Assembly (NCBI RefSeq): GCF_900115295.1
Contig: NZ_FOVZ01000002.1
Span: forward strand, 434,001 to 498,000
Origin: Sphingomonas sp. OK281
GTDB lineage: Bacteria > Pseudomonadota > Alphaproteobacteria > Sphingomonadales > Sphingomonadaceae
DNA: 64,000 nt
Direction: 5' to 3'
A model generated the notes under the pieces. It did no database searches. It saw only the letters and a program-made list of their open reading frames with translations, and was not told the origin of the DNA. This document shows, in pieces, positions 52,607 through 62,052 of this stretch (positions within the stretch are counted from its first letter, which is position 1; every line of letters begins with the position of its first letter). Made by a program: the position numbers and the translations under genes.

Positions 52607-52915
52607 ATGCGTCTCATCGTCCTGTTCAATCTCAAGCCCGGCGTGTCGGTCGACGCGTATGAGTCCTGGGCCCGGACGGTCGACCTGCCGACCGTGAACG
52701 GGCTGGCATCGGTCGAGCGGTTCGAGGTGTTCCGCACCACTGGCCAGCTCGGCTCCGCGGCAGCACCGCCCTACGCCTATATCGAGACGATCGACGTCGC
52801 GGACATGGGCCGGTTCGGCGAGGAGATCGCCACCAAGGCGATGATCGCGATCGCCGCCGCGTTTCAGGAGATGGCCGACGTCACCTTCCTGACCACCGAG
52901 CAGATCGTCGCATGA
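52607..52915 (+). CDS. RedY/HapK-type small protein (dimeric alpha-beta barrel)
   Basis: 102 aa. MRLIVLFNLKPGVSVDAYESWARTVDLPTVNGLASVERFEVF follows the RedY/HapK pattern (ferredoxin-like fold). The family's reaction is not well defined. ATG 52607 follows GGGAA; an in-frame ORF opens earlier but lies in the divergent promoter. Overlaps the SDR start by four bases. A degenerate core of the island operator (TCCGCC-C-GGCGG) is at about 52553-52564. Confidence 0.72.
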   Translation: MRLIVLFNLKPGVSVDAYESWARTVDLPTVNGLASVERFEVFRTTGQLGSAAAPPYAYIETIDVADMGRFGEEIATKAMIAIAAAFQEMADVTFLTTEQIVA

Positions 52916-53733
52916 GGTTCGCCGGCAAGACCGCGGTCGTCACCGGCTCCGGTCGCGCCGGAGGTCTGGGCGAGGCGATCGTCCGGCGCCTGTCCGCGGA
53001 GGGCGCGACCGTCGTCGTCTCCGACATCGGCGCGTCGCAGGATGCCGCGACGCCCGATGCCATGATCGGCAGTTCGGCGGACATGCAGGCCATCGTCGGA
53101 TCGCTCATCGCGGGTGGCTCCGCCTTCCCGTGCGACGTCCGCGATCCGGTACAGGTTCGCGCGCTTGCGGCGCATGCGGTCGCGGCGCACGGCTCGCTCG
53201 ACATCTGGGTCAACAATGCCGGCATCGGCTATATCATGAAGCCGCTGCTCGACGTCTCGCCGGACGACTGGCGCGCGGTGATCGACGTCAACCTGAGCGG
53301 CGCGTTCTACGGTCTCCAGGCGGCGGCGGAGGTCATGATCACGCAGGGCCGCGGCGGGCGGATCGTCAACATCGCCAGCCAGGCGGCCAAGTCCGGTTTC
53401 CCGCACGCGCAGGCCTATACCGCGTCGAAGCATGGGCTGGTGGGGCTGGTCCGCTCGGCCGCAACCGAGCTCGGCGACCACGGCATCACCGTCAACAACG
53501 TCTGTCCCAACCACGTCACGACCGGACTCGGCGCATGGCAGAACGCGCATTTCGCAGCGTTGCAGGGCGTGTCGGTCGACGAATATCTGATCCGGATGGC
53601 GGCGCGGATCCCGATGGGCCGCCCGGGTTTGCCAGGCGATACCGCTGCCGCGGTCGCGTTCCTGTGCTCGGACGACGCCACCTACATCACCGGCGAGAGC
53701 ATGAACGTGTCGGGGGGCGAGGAACCGCATTGA
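52912..53733 (+). CDS. short-chain dehydrogenase/reductase
   Basis: 273 aa. Cofactor motif AVVTGSGRAGGLGEAIVRRL, DIWVNNAGIGY, and the catalytic IVNIASQAAKSGFPHAQAYTASKHG (Ser, Tyr-x-x-x-Lys). Ends in the SDR C-terminal ESMNVSGGEEPH. Probably interconverts a hydroxy and an oxo group. Coupled by overlaps to RedY-type and MmgE/PrpD genes. Confidence 0.9.
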   Translation: MRFAGKTAVVTGSGRAGGLGEAIVRRLSAEGATVVVSDIGASQDAATPDAMIGSSADMQAIVGSLIAGGSAFPCDVRDPVQVRALAAHAVAAHGSLDIWVNNAGIGYIMKPLLDVSPDDWRAVIDVNLSGAFYGLQAAAEVMITQGRGGRIVNIASQAAKSGFPHAQAYTASKHGLVGLVRSAATELGDHGITVNNVCPNHVTTGLGAWQNAHFAALQGVSVDEYLIRMAARIPMGRPGLPGDTAAAVAFLCSDDATYITGESMNVSGGEEPH

Positions 53734-55100
53734 GCGTGTCGGAGTGCCTGATCGACCATGCGCTTTCACTGCGCTGGGACGAACTGCCGGACACCACGCG
53801 CGAGGCTGCGCGGACGTTCCTGCATGACAGCCTGTGCGTCGGCGTTGCCGGGCGGAACGCCGCGCATGCCGATGCGGTGTTCGCGGTGGTGCGGGGCTGG
53901 GGCGAGGGTGGGGGCGAGGGCGGGGCTGCCGGCGTGCTGGGACGGCCGGGCGTGCGGTTGCCGGCGTCGTCCGCGGCGTTCCTCAACGCGTTCCAGATCC
54001 ACGGCCAGGAATATGACTGCGTCCACGAACCTGCGGTTCTCCATCCGATGGCAACGATCCTCGCGGCGCTGCTCGCCGAGATCGACCGCGGCAGGCTGGT
54101 CGACGGCGCGCGGTTGCTGACCGCGATCGTCGCGGGCGTCGATGTCGCGGTCACGCTAGGACTTGCGGCGACCGGCCCGCTGACGTTCTTCCGTCCGGCC
54201 ACCGCGGGGATCTTCGGGTGCATCGCGGCGATCGCCAACCTGCGCGGAATGGACCGTCGTACTGCGCGAGATGCGTTCGGCCATGCGCTCGCCTTCGCCT
54301 CGGGTACCATGCAGGCGCATGTCGAGGGCAAGCCCGCATTGCCGATCCAGATCGCCAATGCAGCGCGCGGCGCACTGCTTGCGGTCGATCTCGCATTGGC
54401 GGGAATGCCTGGCGTGGAACATCCGATCGACGGCCCGTTCGGCTACCTGACCCTGTTCGAGACGGGCTCAGACCTCGGTGCCGCGCTCGCAATGCTCGGG
54501 CAGGGCCACCGGATTGCCGAGGTCAGCTGGAAACCGTTCCCGACCGGACGCGCGGGACATGGCGGGATCGTCGCCGTGCAGGCGCTGGTCGCCGAGTATG
54601 GTCTCACCGCGGACATGCTGCAGTCGCTCGAGTATCATGCGCCACCGCTGATCCACCGGCTCGTCGGTCGTCCGGTGCGGCACGACATGGCGCCCGGCTA
54701 TGCACGGCTATGCTTGCGATGGCTGGCCGCGGTGACGCTCCGGCGGGGGACCGTCGGACTCGGCGATTTCCGCGCCGACCTGCTGTACGATCCGGCGACG
54801 CTGGCGATTGCCGGGCGCGTGACGGTGGTCGCCGACGCCAATCCGGATCCCGCCGCGTTCGTCCCGGCCCGTGCGATCGCGCGCCTCCATGACGGCCGCG
54901 TGCTACGGGCCGACGTGGTCGCGCAACTGGGTTCCCCGGCGTTTCCGCTCACGCCCGAACAGCACCGGCGAAAGGCGCGGGATTGCCTCGCTTTCGCGGG
55001 GCTCGACGCGTGCGACGGACCGCTGTTCGACACGATCGCGACGCTCGACCGGGCAGAGGACGCGGCAGCGGTCATTCGCCGCACAGGGATTATCGGCTGA
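53730..55100 (+). CDS. MmgE/PrpD family protein (2-methylcitrate-dehydratase-like)
   Basis: 456 aa. Family features ARTFLHDSLCVGVAGRN, QIHGQEYDCVHEPAVLHPMATILAALLA and FGCIAAIANLRGMDRR, with SWKPFPTGRAGHGGIVAVQALV. These enzymes dehydrate 2-methylcitrate or itaconate-type acids. The start is TTG 53730, overlapping the SDR stop by four bases (GTG 53736 also possible); no ATG fits. It forms a pathway neighbourhood with the lyase at 24756 and LeuC/LeuD-like subunits. Confidence 0.85.
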   Translation: MSVSECLIDHALSLRWDELPDTTREAARTFLHDSLCVGVAGRNAAHADAVFAVVRGWGEGGGEGGAAGVLGRPGVRLPASSAAFLNAFQIHGQEYDCVHEPAVLHPMATILAALLAEIDRGRLVDGARLLTAIVAGVDVAVTLGLAATGPLTFFRPATAGIFGCIAAIANLRGMDRRTARDAFGHALAFASGTMQAHVEGKPALPIQIANAARGALLAVDLALAGMPGVEHPIDGPFGYLTLFETGSDLGAALAMLGQGHRIAEVSWKPFPTGRAGHGGIVAVQALVAEYGLTADMLQSLEYHAPPLIHRLVGRPVRHDMAPGYARLCLRWLAAVTLRRGTVGLGDFRADLLYDPATLAIAGRVTVVADANPDPAAFVPARAIARLHDGRVLRADVVAQLGSPAFPLTPEQHRRKARDCLAFAGLDACDGPLFDTIATLDRAEDAAAVIRRTGIIG

Positions 55101-55163
55101 CGTCCCGGACCTCGGGGCATATCCTGCATGGCCGATGGACTCTCGTCCCCGATCCCCGCCCCG

Positions 55164-55796
55164 TCAGCGCCTCAGGGTCTCCAAGAACGCCACCGCATCG
55201 GCTTCGCGTACCACGTCGGCATATTTCGCGTTCATGTCGAACAGGTTCGCGTCGTGGGGCGCAACGTGACGGTCGCCGCATGCGTCTGAGATCACCGCGG
55301 TACGGAAACCGTGCGACATCGCATCGACGCAGCTTGCACGGATGCAGCCGCTGGTCGTCAGGCCGGTCAGCAATACGCTGTCGACGCCCAATGCGGTCAG
55401 CGTCGAGGCGAGCGAGGTGCCGAAGAACGCGCTTGGATATTGTTTCGAGATCACCAGTTCGTCGGCTTCCGGCAGCAGCCCTTCGGGCCAGGCGCCCATC
55501 GGGTTGCCGGCGAGGAAATGGCGGAGAGGCGCCGCCTTTTCGAAGAAGCGGCCGCCGTCGATCGCGGTCGGATGATAGACGACATTGGTCAGGATCACCG
55601 GTACACCAGCCGCGCGCGCCGCGACCCGGACGCGCAGGGCCGAGGCGAGCGCGTCCTCGACCCCGGAATAAAGATCGCACGTCGGATCGAAATAGCCCTG
55701 GCAGAAGTCGATCATCAGCAGCGCGGGGCGCGTGCCGAAGCCGATCCGCGTGCCGTAGACGCCGGCGTAGTTCGCCGCCAGATCGTCGACCATCAT
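55164..55796 (-). CDS. isochorismatase-family cysteine hydrolase
   Basis: 210 aa. Catalytic Asp in ALLMIDFCQGYFDPTC (about 30), Lys in VISKQYPSAFFGT and Cys in TGLTTSGCIRASCVDAMS, the Asp-Lys-Cys triad of the superfamily (nicotinamidase, maleamate amidase NicF, N-carbamoylsarcosinase). It would release ammonia from an amide such as maleamate. ATG 55796 overlaps the LeuD-like stop by four bases and has GGAGG upstream. Confidence 0.87.
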   Translation of the reverse strand: MMVDDLAANYAGVYGTRIGFGTRPALLMIDFCQGYFDPTCDLYSGVEDALASALRVRVAARAAGVPVILTNVVYHPTAIDGGRFFEKAAPLRHFLAGNPMGAWPEGLLPEADELVISKQYPSAFFGTSLASTLTALGVDSVLLTGLTTSGCIRASCVDAMSHGFRTAVISDACGDRHVAPHDANLFDMNAKYADVVREADAVAFLETLRR

Positions 55797-56413
55797 GATA
55801 CCTCCAGTTCGTACAGCCAGGGTTGATCGCGGCATTGGCGATCCTCGAAGGCGGCGATGTCAGGCCCGCGCGCATTGAGGATCAGGTCGGTCTCGTCCCA
55901 GCCGTTGAGCAAGGCGAGGCGCTGTTCCGGGTCGATGGGAAAGGATAGAGGGGGCAGGCCCTCGCTCGCGATCACTTGCGCGTCGAGATCGACGACGAAG
56001 ATGCGACCATCCTGTGCCGAAGCCATCAGCGCGACAACTATCGGCTCGGGAAGGATGATTGGCAGCACGCCGTTGCGCAGGCAATTGCCGTGGAAGATCT
56101 CGCCGAAGCTGGACGCGACCACACAGCGTATGCCGTGCCCGAGCAACGTCCATACCGCTTGCTCGCGGCTCGATCCCGATCCGAAATTGGCGCCGGCGAT
56201 CAGGATCGGCGAACCACGCCACGGCGTACGGTTGAGTACGAACGTCGCGATCTCTGATCCGTCCGCGGCAAAGCGGCGATCGTGGAACGCGTAGCGGCCC
56301 AGCCCGTGCCGCTCCGTGATCAGCAGGAAGCGCGCCGGGAAGATGATGTCGGTATCGACATTCTCCTCGGGCAGGGGCGCCGCCGTGCCGGTGAGGCGTC
56401 CGAATGGTGTCAT
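55793..56413 (-). CDS. leuD: isopropylmalate-isomerase-type hydro-lyase, small subunit
   Basis: 206 aa. [61 protein letters not shown] carries the family's swivelling-domain loop. Similar small subunits serve leucine biosynthesis, but also dimethylmaleate or citraconate hydratase. Because this copy stands with catabolic genes, a degradative substrate is more likely. Four-base overlap with the large subunit. The name leuD describes the fold, not the proven reaction. Confidence 0.85.
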   Translation of the reverse strand: MTPFGRLTGTAAPLPEENVDTDIIFPARFLLITERHGLGRYAFHDRRFAADGSEIATFVLNRTPWRGSPILIAGANFGSGSSREQAVWTLLGHGIRCVVASSFGEIFHGNCLRNGVLPIILPEPIVVALMASAQDGRIFVVDLDAQVIASEGLPPLSFPIDPEQRLALLNGWDETDLILNARGPDIAAFEDRQCRDQPWLYELEVS

Positions 56414-57831
56414 GCGACGGGCGCTCCCAGATTGCGGATATCGACCAGGTGGCCAGCGATCCCGGCGGCTGCGGCCATGGCCGGGCTCATCAGATGCGTC
56501 CGGCCGCCGGGCCCTTGGCGACCCTCGAAATTGCGGTTGGAGGTGGACGCCGAACGTTCGCCGGGAAAGAGCCGGTCGTCGTTCATCGCGACGCACATCG
56601 AACAGCCGGCATGGCGCCACTCGAAACCGGCAGCGCGGAAGACCACGTCGAGCCCCTCGGCTTCGGCCTGATGCTTGGTCGCGGTCGAGCCGGGCACGAC
56701 GATCGCAGTCACCCCGTCGGCGACGCAGCGTCCCGCGACGACCGACGCCGCGGCGCGCAGGTCCTCGATCCTGCCGTTGGTGCACGAACCGATGAACACC
56801 CTGTCGATCGCAATTGCCTGAAGCGGCGTGCCGGGCGCGAGGTCCATATAGGCGAGCGCCTTTTCCAGCCGCCGCCTCGCGCCGGCGTCGATGATCGTGG
56901 TGGGGTCCGGCACGCTCGCGGTGATCGGCGCGCAGTCCTCGGGGCTCGTACCCCAGCTGACATGCGGGGCGATGTCGCCGAGGTCGATGACGACGACCGT
57001 ATCGAACACCGCGTCGCCGTCGGAGTGGAGCGTCCGCCAATATGCGACGGCTTGCCTCCATCGCTCGCCGCGCGGGACGAGTGCGCGGCCCTCGAGATAC
57101 GCGAACGTGGTCTCGTCGGGCGCGATCAGCCCGATGCGGCCCCCGGCTTCGATGGTCATGTTGCACAAGGTCATGCGTGCCGCCATCGACAGCGCGGCGA
57201 CGCCCGGACCGGCATATTCCACCGCATACCCCGCCGCACCCATCGCACCGACCCGGGCGATGAAGGCGAGGGCGATGTCCTTTGCCGTCACATGCTGTGA
57301 CAGCGTGCCGATCAGTTCGACGCGCATCGTCTTCGCGCGCTTTTGCTTGAGGCATTGCGCGGCCATTACCGTCCCGCATTCGCTCGCGCCGATCCCGAAT
57401 GCGAGCGCGCCGAAGGCGCCATGCGTGGTCGTGTGACTGTCGCCGCAGACGAGCGTGATGCCGGGCAGCGTGAAGCCCGCCTCCGGGCCGATGACGTGGA
57501 CGATGCCCTGGCCTTCGCCGTCGAGCCGGCGATAGGGTACGTCGAACTCCGCGACGTTCGCTTCGAGTTCGGCGACCTGAGCCGCCGCGAGCGGATCGGC
57601 GATCGTGCCCCGGCTGCGCGTTGGCACCGCATGATCGGCGACAGCGAGATGCGTTTCCGGTCGCCGCAACCGGCGCCCGGCGTCGCGCAACGCCTGGAAT
57701 GCCTGGGGGCTGCTCACCTCGTGGACGAGGTGGCGATCGATATACAGCAGCGCGTCGCCGCCCTTTTGCTGCGGGGACAGATCGGCGACGACGTGACTGT
57801 CCCAAAGCTTTTCGTACAATGTCCTGGGCAT
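56410..57831 (-). CDS. leuC: isopropylmalate-isomerase-type hydro-lyase, large (4Fe-4S) subunit
   Basis: 473 aa. [25 protein letters not shown], cluster ligands in [14 protein letters not shown] and [10 protein letters not shown] (three Cys for the 4Fe-4S), [15 protein letters not shown] and [25 protein letters not shown]. Forms the aconitase-like heterodimer with the small subunit. Starts 63 bases after the DUF1838 stop. Catabolic context as for the small subunit; check whether another leuCD exists elsewhere in the genome. Confidence 0.88.
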   Translation of the reverse strand: MPRTLYEKLWDSHVVADLSPQQKGGDALLYIDRHLVHEVSSPQAFQALRDAGRRLRRPETHLAVADHAVPTRSRGTIADPLAAAQVAELEANVAEFDVPYRRLDGEGQGIVHVIGPEAGFTLPGITLVCGDSHTTTHGAFGALAFGIGASECGTVMAAQCLKQKRAKTMRVELIGTLSQHVTAKDIALAFIARVGAMGAAGYAVEYAGPGVAALSMAARMTLCNMTIEAGGRIGLIAPDETTFAYLEGRALVPRGERWRQAVAYWRTLHSDGDAVFDTVVVIDLGDIAPHVSWGTSPEDCAPITASVPDPTTIIDAGARRRLEKALAYMDLAPGTPLQAIAIDRVFIGSCTNGRIEDLRAAASVVAGRCVADGVTAIVVPGSTATKHQAEAEGLDVVFRAAGFEWRHAGCSMCVAMNDDRLFPGERSASTSNRNFEGRQGPGGRTHLMSPAMAAAAGIAGHLVDIRNLGAPVA

Positions 57832-57894
57832 GGCGTTTCCTAGACCGCGCCGCAGCGGCCGCGAGATGGTCTCGGCCGGTTGTCCGAAGGGCGG

Positions 57895-58800
57895 CTAGGC
57901 ACCGGTCTTGCCAGCGGTGTTCCAGATCGCATCGAGCAGCATGCCGGGATTATCCAGCAGCGCGGGCCGCTTCTCGCGCGTGGCCGCGATCCAGTCGGCG
58001 GGCAGCAGGTCCATGGTGTCCGAGACACTGCCGGCTCCGATCGCGGTCAGGTGGCCGGGACGATCGCCCATGTTCATCCAGGGCCGCCAGCTGACGATAT
58101 TGGTAAAGCTGACGTCCGTCCGGACCCGCCGGACGCCGGGCGTCTCCAGTTCGGAGCGCCGCGCATGCATGATGATATTTTCACTGTATCGCACGGGCTT
58201 GCGGACATTCGCCGCGGCGCCCGGCAGCGTCATCGCGCTCTGGCTGATTTCCGAAATCCAGACATCGTCGCCGCGGACGTCGGGCTGCTTGATCCGGTGG
58301 TCCAGCACGAGGCCCGGTATGGGGACCGCCAACCCGAAACTCAGGTCCGCGCCGATCACGACGTGCGCCGGGGGATAGCCTTGCTGCGGTTCGATCACGA
58401 TCTCGTCGGTATAGGGATTGCGGAACTGGCCCGTTGCGCGCCGGGTCTGCGGGTCGATGAAATACGCGACTTCGGCGGTGTACCCGTCATAGCCGCCATC
58501 GGCACGGCGCCGATAGCGCGCGAAGGTCACGGCGGTGACGTCCCACAGCGGCGTGATCCGGTCGTCCACCACCCCGAAATAGCTGCCGCTGATGCCGCCG
58601 ATCACCAGCCGCTCGTCGAGCGCGCCACGCATGAGCATGTACGCCTTCAGCCGATCCTCCGATCGCGCGAAATCGAGTGCGCCGCCGCGTCGTGGCGCGG
58701 GGGAGGCCAGGCTCGTTTCAGTCAGGCCCAGACCCGCCAACCCGGCGCCAATCGTGCCGCTGATCATGCCGATCGCACGCCGTCGTCCCATTTCGATCAT
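57895..58800 (-). CDS. DUF1838 protein, Tat-exported (copy 3)
   Basis: 301 aa. Signal MIEMGRRRAIGMISGTIGAGLAGLG with a triple arginine. Body: AEVAYFIDPQTRRATGQFRNPYTDEIV, DVSFTNIVSWRPWMNMGDRPGHLTAIG, matching the 'NPYT.E' and 'W.PWM.MG.RPG' features of the other copies. GGGGAC precedes ATG 58800; 58791 is an alternative. It is the first gene of the operon ending in the isochorismatase. Confidence 0.82.
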   Translation of the reverse strand: MIEMGRRRAIGMISGTIGAGLAGLGLTETSLASPAPRRGGALDFARSEDRLKAYMLMRGALDERLVIGGISGSYFGVVDDRITPLWDVTAVTFARYRRRADGGYDGYTAEVAYFIDPQTRRATGQFRNPYTDEIVIEPQQGYPPAHVVIGADLSFGLAVPIPGLVLDHRIKQPDVRGDDVWISEISQSAMTLPGAAANVRKPVRYSENIIMHARRSELETPGVRRVRTDVSFTNIVSWRPWMNMGDRPGHLTAIGAGSVSDTMDLLPADWIAATREKRPALLDNPGMLLDAIWNTAGKTGA

Positions 58801-58871
58801 GTCGACCCCGTCCCCAATCACCGTCGGCGCAGGTCTATGCGATCCGGGCGCGGGGGTGGTGTGGGTGGTAG

Positions 58872-58894
58872 GATAGTCCGCCTGACGGCTAGAT
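58872..58894. promoter_or_regulatory. degenerate IclR-type site (site D)
   Basis: Keeps TCCGCC and CGG with a T-A centre; I count 14 of 23 bases matching the perfect palindrome at 26853. Lies between the divergent DUF1838 and GH3 genes. Confidence 0.4.
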
Positions 58895-59009
58895 GCTCAC
58901 CGATCGCGGTATGCTGCAGGGGCTCGACTAGGCTGCCGCGCAGGCTGGACGCGGACCAGGGGCGATCGCCCCTGACCTGCCCCACGCTTCCGTTGAAAGG
59001 GATCGAGAC

Positions 59010-61301
59010 GTGAAAAACCGGACCGCAGGATATCTGGCGGGCATTGCTCTCGCGACGATGTTGCCGATTTCGGCGCAGGCGCAAGCCTCCCCGGCAAACG
59101 CGCGACCCTGGAGCGACGCGTCGTTGTCGCCAGATGCGCGCGCTGCATTGGTGGTAAAGGCGATGACGCTCGACGAGAAAATCGCCATGCTCCACGGAAC
59201 CTTCGGATCTTCGGTCCGCAAGGCGAACCCGGCGGACAAGCGGGTCGGCGCGGGGCATATCCCAGGCGTGGCGCGGCTCGGGATCACCGATCTGTACGAG
59301 ACCGATGCCAGCCTCGGCATCGCCAATGGCGGCAGCATGCGCCCGGGCGACGTCGCCACCGCATTGCCGTCCAGTCTCGCGACCGCCGCCAGCTTCGATC
59401 CGGCGATCGCCTATGCCGGTGGCGCGATGATCGGTGCGGAAGCGCGGGCGAAGGGGTTCAACGTTTTGCTCGCGGGCGGAGTCAACCTGACCCGCGATCC
59501 GTGGAACGGCCGCAATTTCGAATATCTTGGCGAAGACGTGCTGCTGAGCGGCGTCCTGGCGGGCGAGAGCATCCGGGGCGTGCAATCGAACGGCATCGTC
59601 TCGACGATCAAGCATCTCGCGTTGAATTCGCAGGAAAGCGGGCGCTACGTCCTCGACGCGCGCATGTCCGAGGCGGCGTTACGGGAAAGTGACCTGCTCG
59701 CGTTCCAGATCGCGATCGAGCGCGGCCAGCCGGGATCGGTCATGTGTGGCTACAACAAGGTCAATGGCGACTGGGATTGCGAGAACGACCACCTGCTGAA
59801 CCACGTTCTCAAGCGCGACTGGGCCTTCAAGGGCTGGGTGATGTCCGACTGGGGGGCGGTCCATTCGACGGTGAAAGCGGCCAATGCCGGGCTCGACCAG
59901 GAATCCGGCCAGGAACTGGACAAGGCGATCTATTTCGGTGCGCTGTTGAGGGCGGCGGTCGAAGCCGGGACGGTATCGCAGGCCCGGATCGACGACATGG
60001 TTGCCCGCATCCTGCGGACGATGTTCGCACAGGGTGTGATCGACACGCCGTCGCCTGCCGTGCCGCAACCGATCGACTACACCGCGCATGGCCTGATCGC
60101 GCAACAGGCCGCAGAAGCCGGTATCGTCTTGCTCAAGAACGATCGCGGCCTGTTGCCCGCCGCTAGGACCGCCAAGCGAATCGTCGTGATCGGCGGTCAT
60201 GCCGATGTCGGCGTGCTGTCGGGTGGGGGGTCGTCGCAGGTCGCCGCGGTCGCGGGCACGCCGATCCGCATGCCGATGCCCAATGGTCCGCCGAACCTGG
60301 GTTTCATCAAGGTGACCTATCACGGTTCGTCGCCGCTGACTGCGATCGCGGCGCGTGTTCCCAAGGCGGAGATCGTGTATCTCGACGGCCAGGATGTAGC
60401 CGCTGCCGCCGATGCGGCCCGAACCGCCGACCTGGTGTTCGTGTTCGCGACGCAGTGGCGAACCGAGGCGGTCGACCTCGCGACGCTGGCGTTGCCGGAC
60501 GGTCAGGATGCGTTGATCGAGGCGGTGGCGGCGGCCAACCCGAAGACGGCCGTCGTGCTCGAAACCGGTGGCGCGGTGTTGATGCCGTGGTTGCCACGGG
60601 TCGGTGCGGTGCTCGAAGCCTGGTATCCTGGCGAGCGCGGCGGCGAGGCGATTGCCCGCGTCCTGTTCGGTGAAGTCGACGCCACCGGGCGGCTGCCGCT
60701 GACTTTCCCGGCGAGCGACCGCCAGATGCCACGCCCCGACATTCCGGGGCTCGACAAGGTGAACGAGGCCGCGGCACGGCAGGCGAGCAAGCCACCGACC
60801 GTCGGCGCGACGACGATCGACATCAGCGGCGGAGTCGAATCCTTCCCGGTCGACTATGTCGAGGGCGCCGATGCCGGGTATCGCTGGTATCGCCGTACCG
60901 GGGCCAAGCCGTTGTTCCCGTTCGGATACGGCTTGTCCTATACGCGTTTCGCCTATTCGGGGCTGACGGTGACTGGCGGTACCGTACCGCGCGTCGTCTT
61001 CACCGTCACCAATAGCGGCACGCGCGCTGGATCGGACGTGCCACAGGTCTATGCGTCCGTCGCCGGGCGGGAGGGAGCACCGGTATCGCGCCTGATTGGC
61101 TTCGACCGCGTGACGCTGGCGCCGGGCGAGCGGCGGACCGTGTCGATCGCGATCGACCGTCGCCTTCTCGCCCAATACGACGTTTCGCGGCCAGGCTGGC
61201 ACGTCCGCCGCGGGACGGTGCGGGTGTCCGTCGGTCGCGACGTGGAAACAGCGGTCATAACTAGCGACATGAACCTGGTTGAGGCATGGTTGAAGCCATA
61301 G
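59010..61301 (+). CDS. exported GH3 glycoside hydrolase (beta-glucosidase/xylosidase type)
   Basis: 763 aa. Signal peptide MKNRTAGYLAGIALATMLPISAQAQ. GH3 N-domain with LLAGGVNLTRDPWNGRNFEYLGEDVLLSG, IVSTIKHLALNSQESGR, SVMCGYNKVNGDWDCEND and the nucleophile loop GWVMSDWGAVHS (Asp about 281). The C-domain has GIVLLKNDRGLLPA and the fibronectin-like end IDRRLLAQYDVSRPGWHVRRG. It would deglycosylate a plant-type glycoside in the periplasm, releasing an aglycone for the oxidative enzymes. Confidence 0.9.
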   Translation: MKNRTAGYLAGIALATMLPISAQAQASPANARPWSDASLSPDARAALVVKAMTLDEKIAMLHGTFGSSVRKANPADKRVGAGHIPGVARLGITDLYETDASLGIANGGSMRPGDVATALPSSLATAASFDPAIAYAGGAMIGAEARAKGFNVLLAGGVNLTRDPWNGRNFEYLGEDVLLSGVLAGESIRGVQSNGIVSTIKHLALNSQESGRYVLDARMSEAALRESDLLAFQIAIERGQPGSVMCGYNKVNGDWDCENDHLLNHVLKRDWAFKGWVMSDWGAVHSTVKAANAGLDQESGQELDKAIYFGALLRAAVEAGTVSQARIDDMVARILRTMFAQGVIDTPSPAVPQPIDYTAHGLIAQQAAEAGIVLLKNDRGLLPAARTAKRIVVIGGHADVGVLSGGGSSQVAAVAGTPIRMPMPNGPPNLGFIKVTYHGSSPLTAIAARVPKAEIVYLDGQDVAAAADAARTADLVFVFATQWRTEAVDLATLALPDGQDALIEAVAAANPKTAVVLETGGAVLMPWLPRVGAVLEAWYPGERGGEAIARVLFGEVDATGRLPLTFPASDRQMPRPDIPGLDKVNEAAARQASKPPTVGATTIDISGGVESFPVDYVEGADAGYRWYRRTGAKPLFPFGYGLSYTRFAYSGLTVTGGTVPRVVFTVTNSGTRAGSDVPQVYASVAGREGAPVSRLIGFDRVTLAPGERRTVSIAIDRRLLAQYDVSRPGWHVRRGTVRVSVGRDVETAVITSDMNLVEAWLKP

Positions 61302-61734
61302 GTCTGATCGGAGGGCCGAGTGGGGTCGGCTCACCCGAAGCGTGTTCCACCGTTTCGGAGTGACCCTCTGTCGGGTATCGTTTCCGCCTTTGATCATCGA
61401 TGGAAGGGCCTCGCCCTTACATGCAAACGGCCGTTGCTAATCCGGCGATACCCAGTCTCCGGGGCTGAGCCATCGACGGCCTTCCAGATCGGCAATGGCG
61501 GAGACCATGACGGACAGGAATGTGACGATCGGTATCGTCGTACAGGCGACCTTTACCTGTATTTTGCGCGCCGATTTGCGCGGGCGACCTCCTCCGGCGC
61601 CTGACTCTTTGCTACTTTTCCGATGCCAGAATTAGCAGCGGTGAGGCGCGCTTTGCGGGTTCCGGCAGGTACAGCCTTGGGAATGCATCTAAATGGTCAG
61701 GCTAATTTCGTTGGATCGCCGCGCCGTCCGGAAC
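61302..61734. other. 433-bp gap with no recognised gene
   Basis: Short ORFs on both strands have poor composition. No clear operator or terminator seen. Confidence 0.4.
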
Positions 61735-62052
61735 TCAATCGATTGAGAGGTCTAGCAACTGAGCACCAAGCGTTTTGCCGTGCGCGTCGAGGGATAGGGA
61801 TCTCGTCACTCCTCCGGCCAAAGCACCTTCGAGCACCAGGTTCAGGGCATGGAGCGTGGGAAGTTCGTATCGATGGAGCGTGCGAATCGACAGCCCAGCG
61901 AGATGCGCGCGCACGCGCTCCGGTGTGACGCACCGGACAAGGGTTTCATAATGCTCGGGCGCGTAGGCAATCACGGAAATTTGCGAGATGTCGCCTTTGT
62001 CACCGGTGCGCAGGTGCGCGATGTCGCGGAGCAGCACGTCAGGCGACCTCAT
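61735..62052 (-). CDS. AtuA-associated small protein (AtuA C-terminal domain as separate subunit)
   Basis: 105 aa. VLLRDIAHLRTGDKGDISQISVIAYAPEHYETLVRCVTPERV matches the ferredoxin-like C-terminal region that in many AtuA proteins is fused. Overlaps the AtuA stop by 14 bases. It probably completes the enzyme in trans. Confidence 0.78.
   Translation of the reverse strand: MRSPDVLLRDIAHLRTGDKGDISQISVIAYAPEHYETLVRCVTPERVRAHLAGLSIRTLHRYELPTLHALNLVLEGALAGGVTRSLSLDAHGKTLGAQLLDLSID

Noticed and set aside
55793..57831. Leucine biosynthesis as the role of the LeuC/LeuD-like pair
   Set aside because: No leuA or leuB nearby, and overlap with an isochorismatase gene in a catabolic operon; a degradative role is more likely, though not proven.
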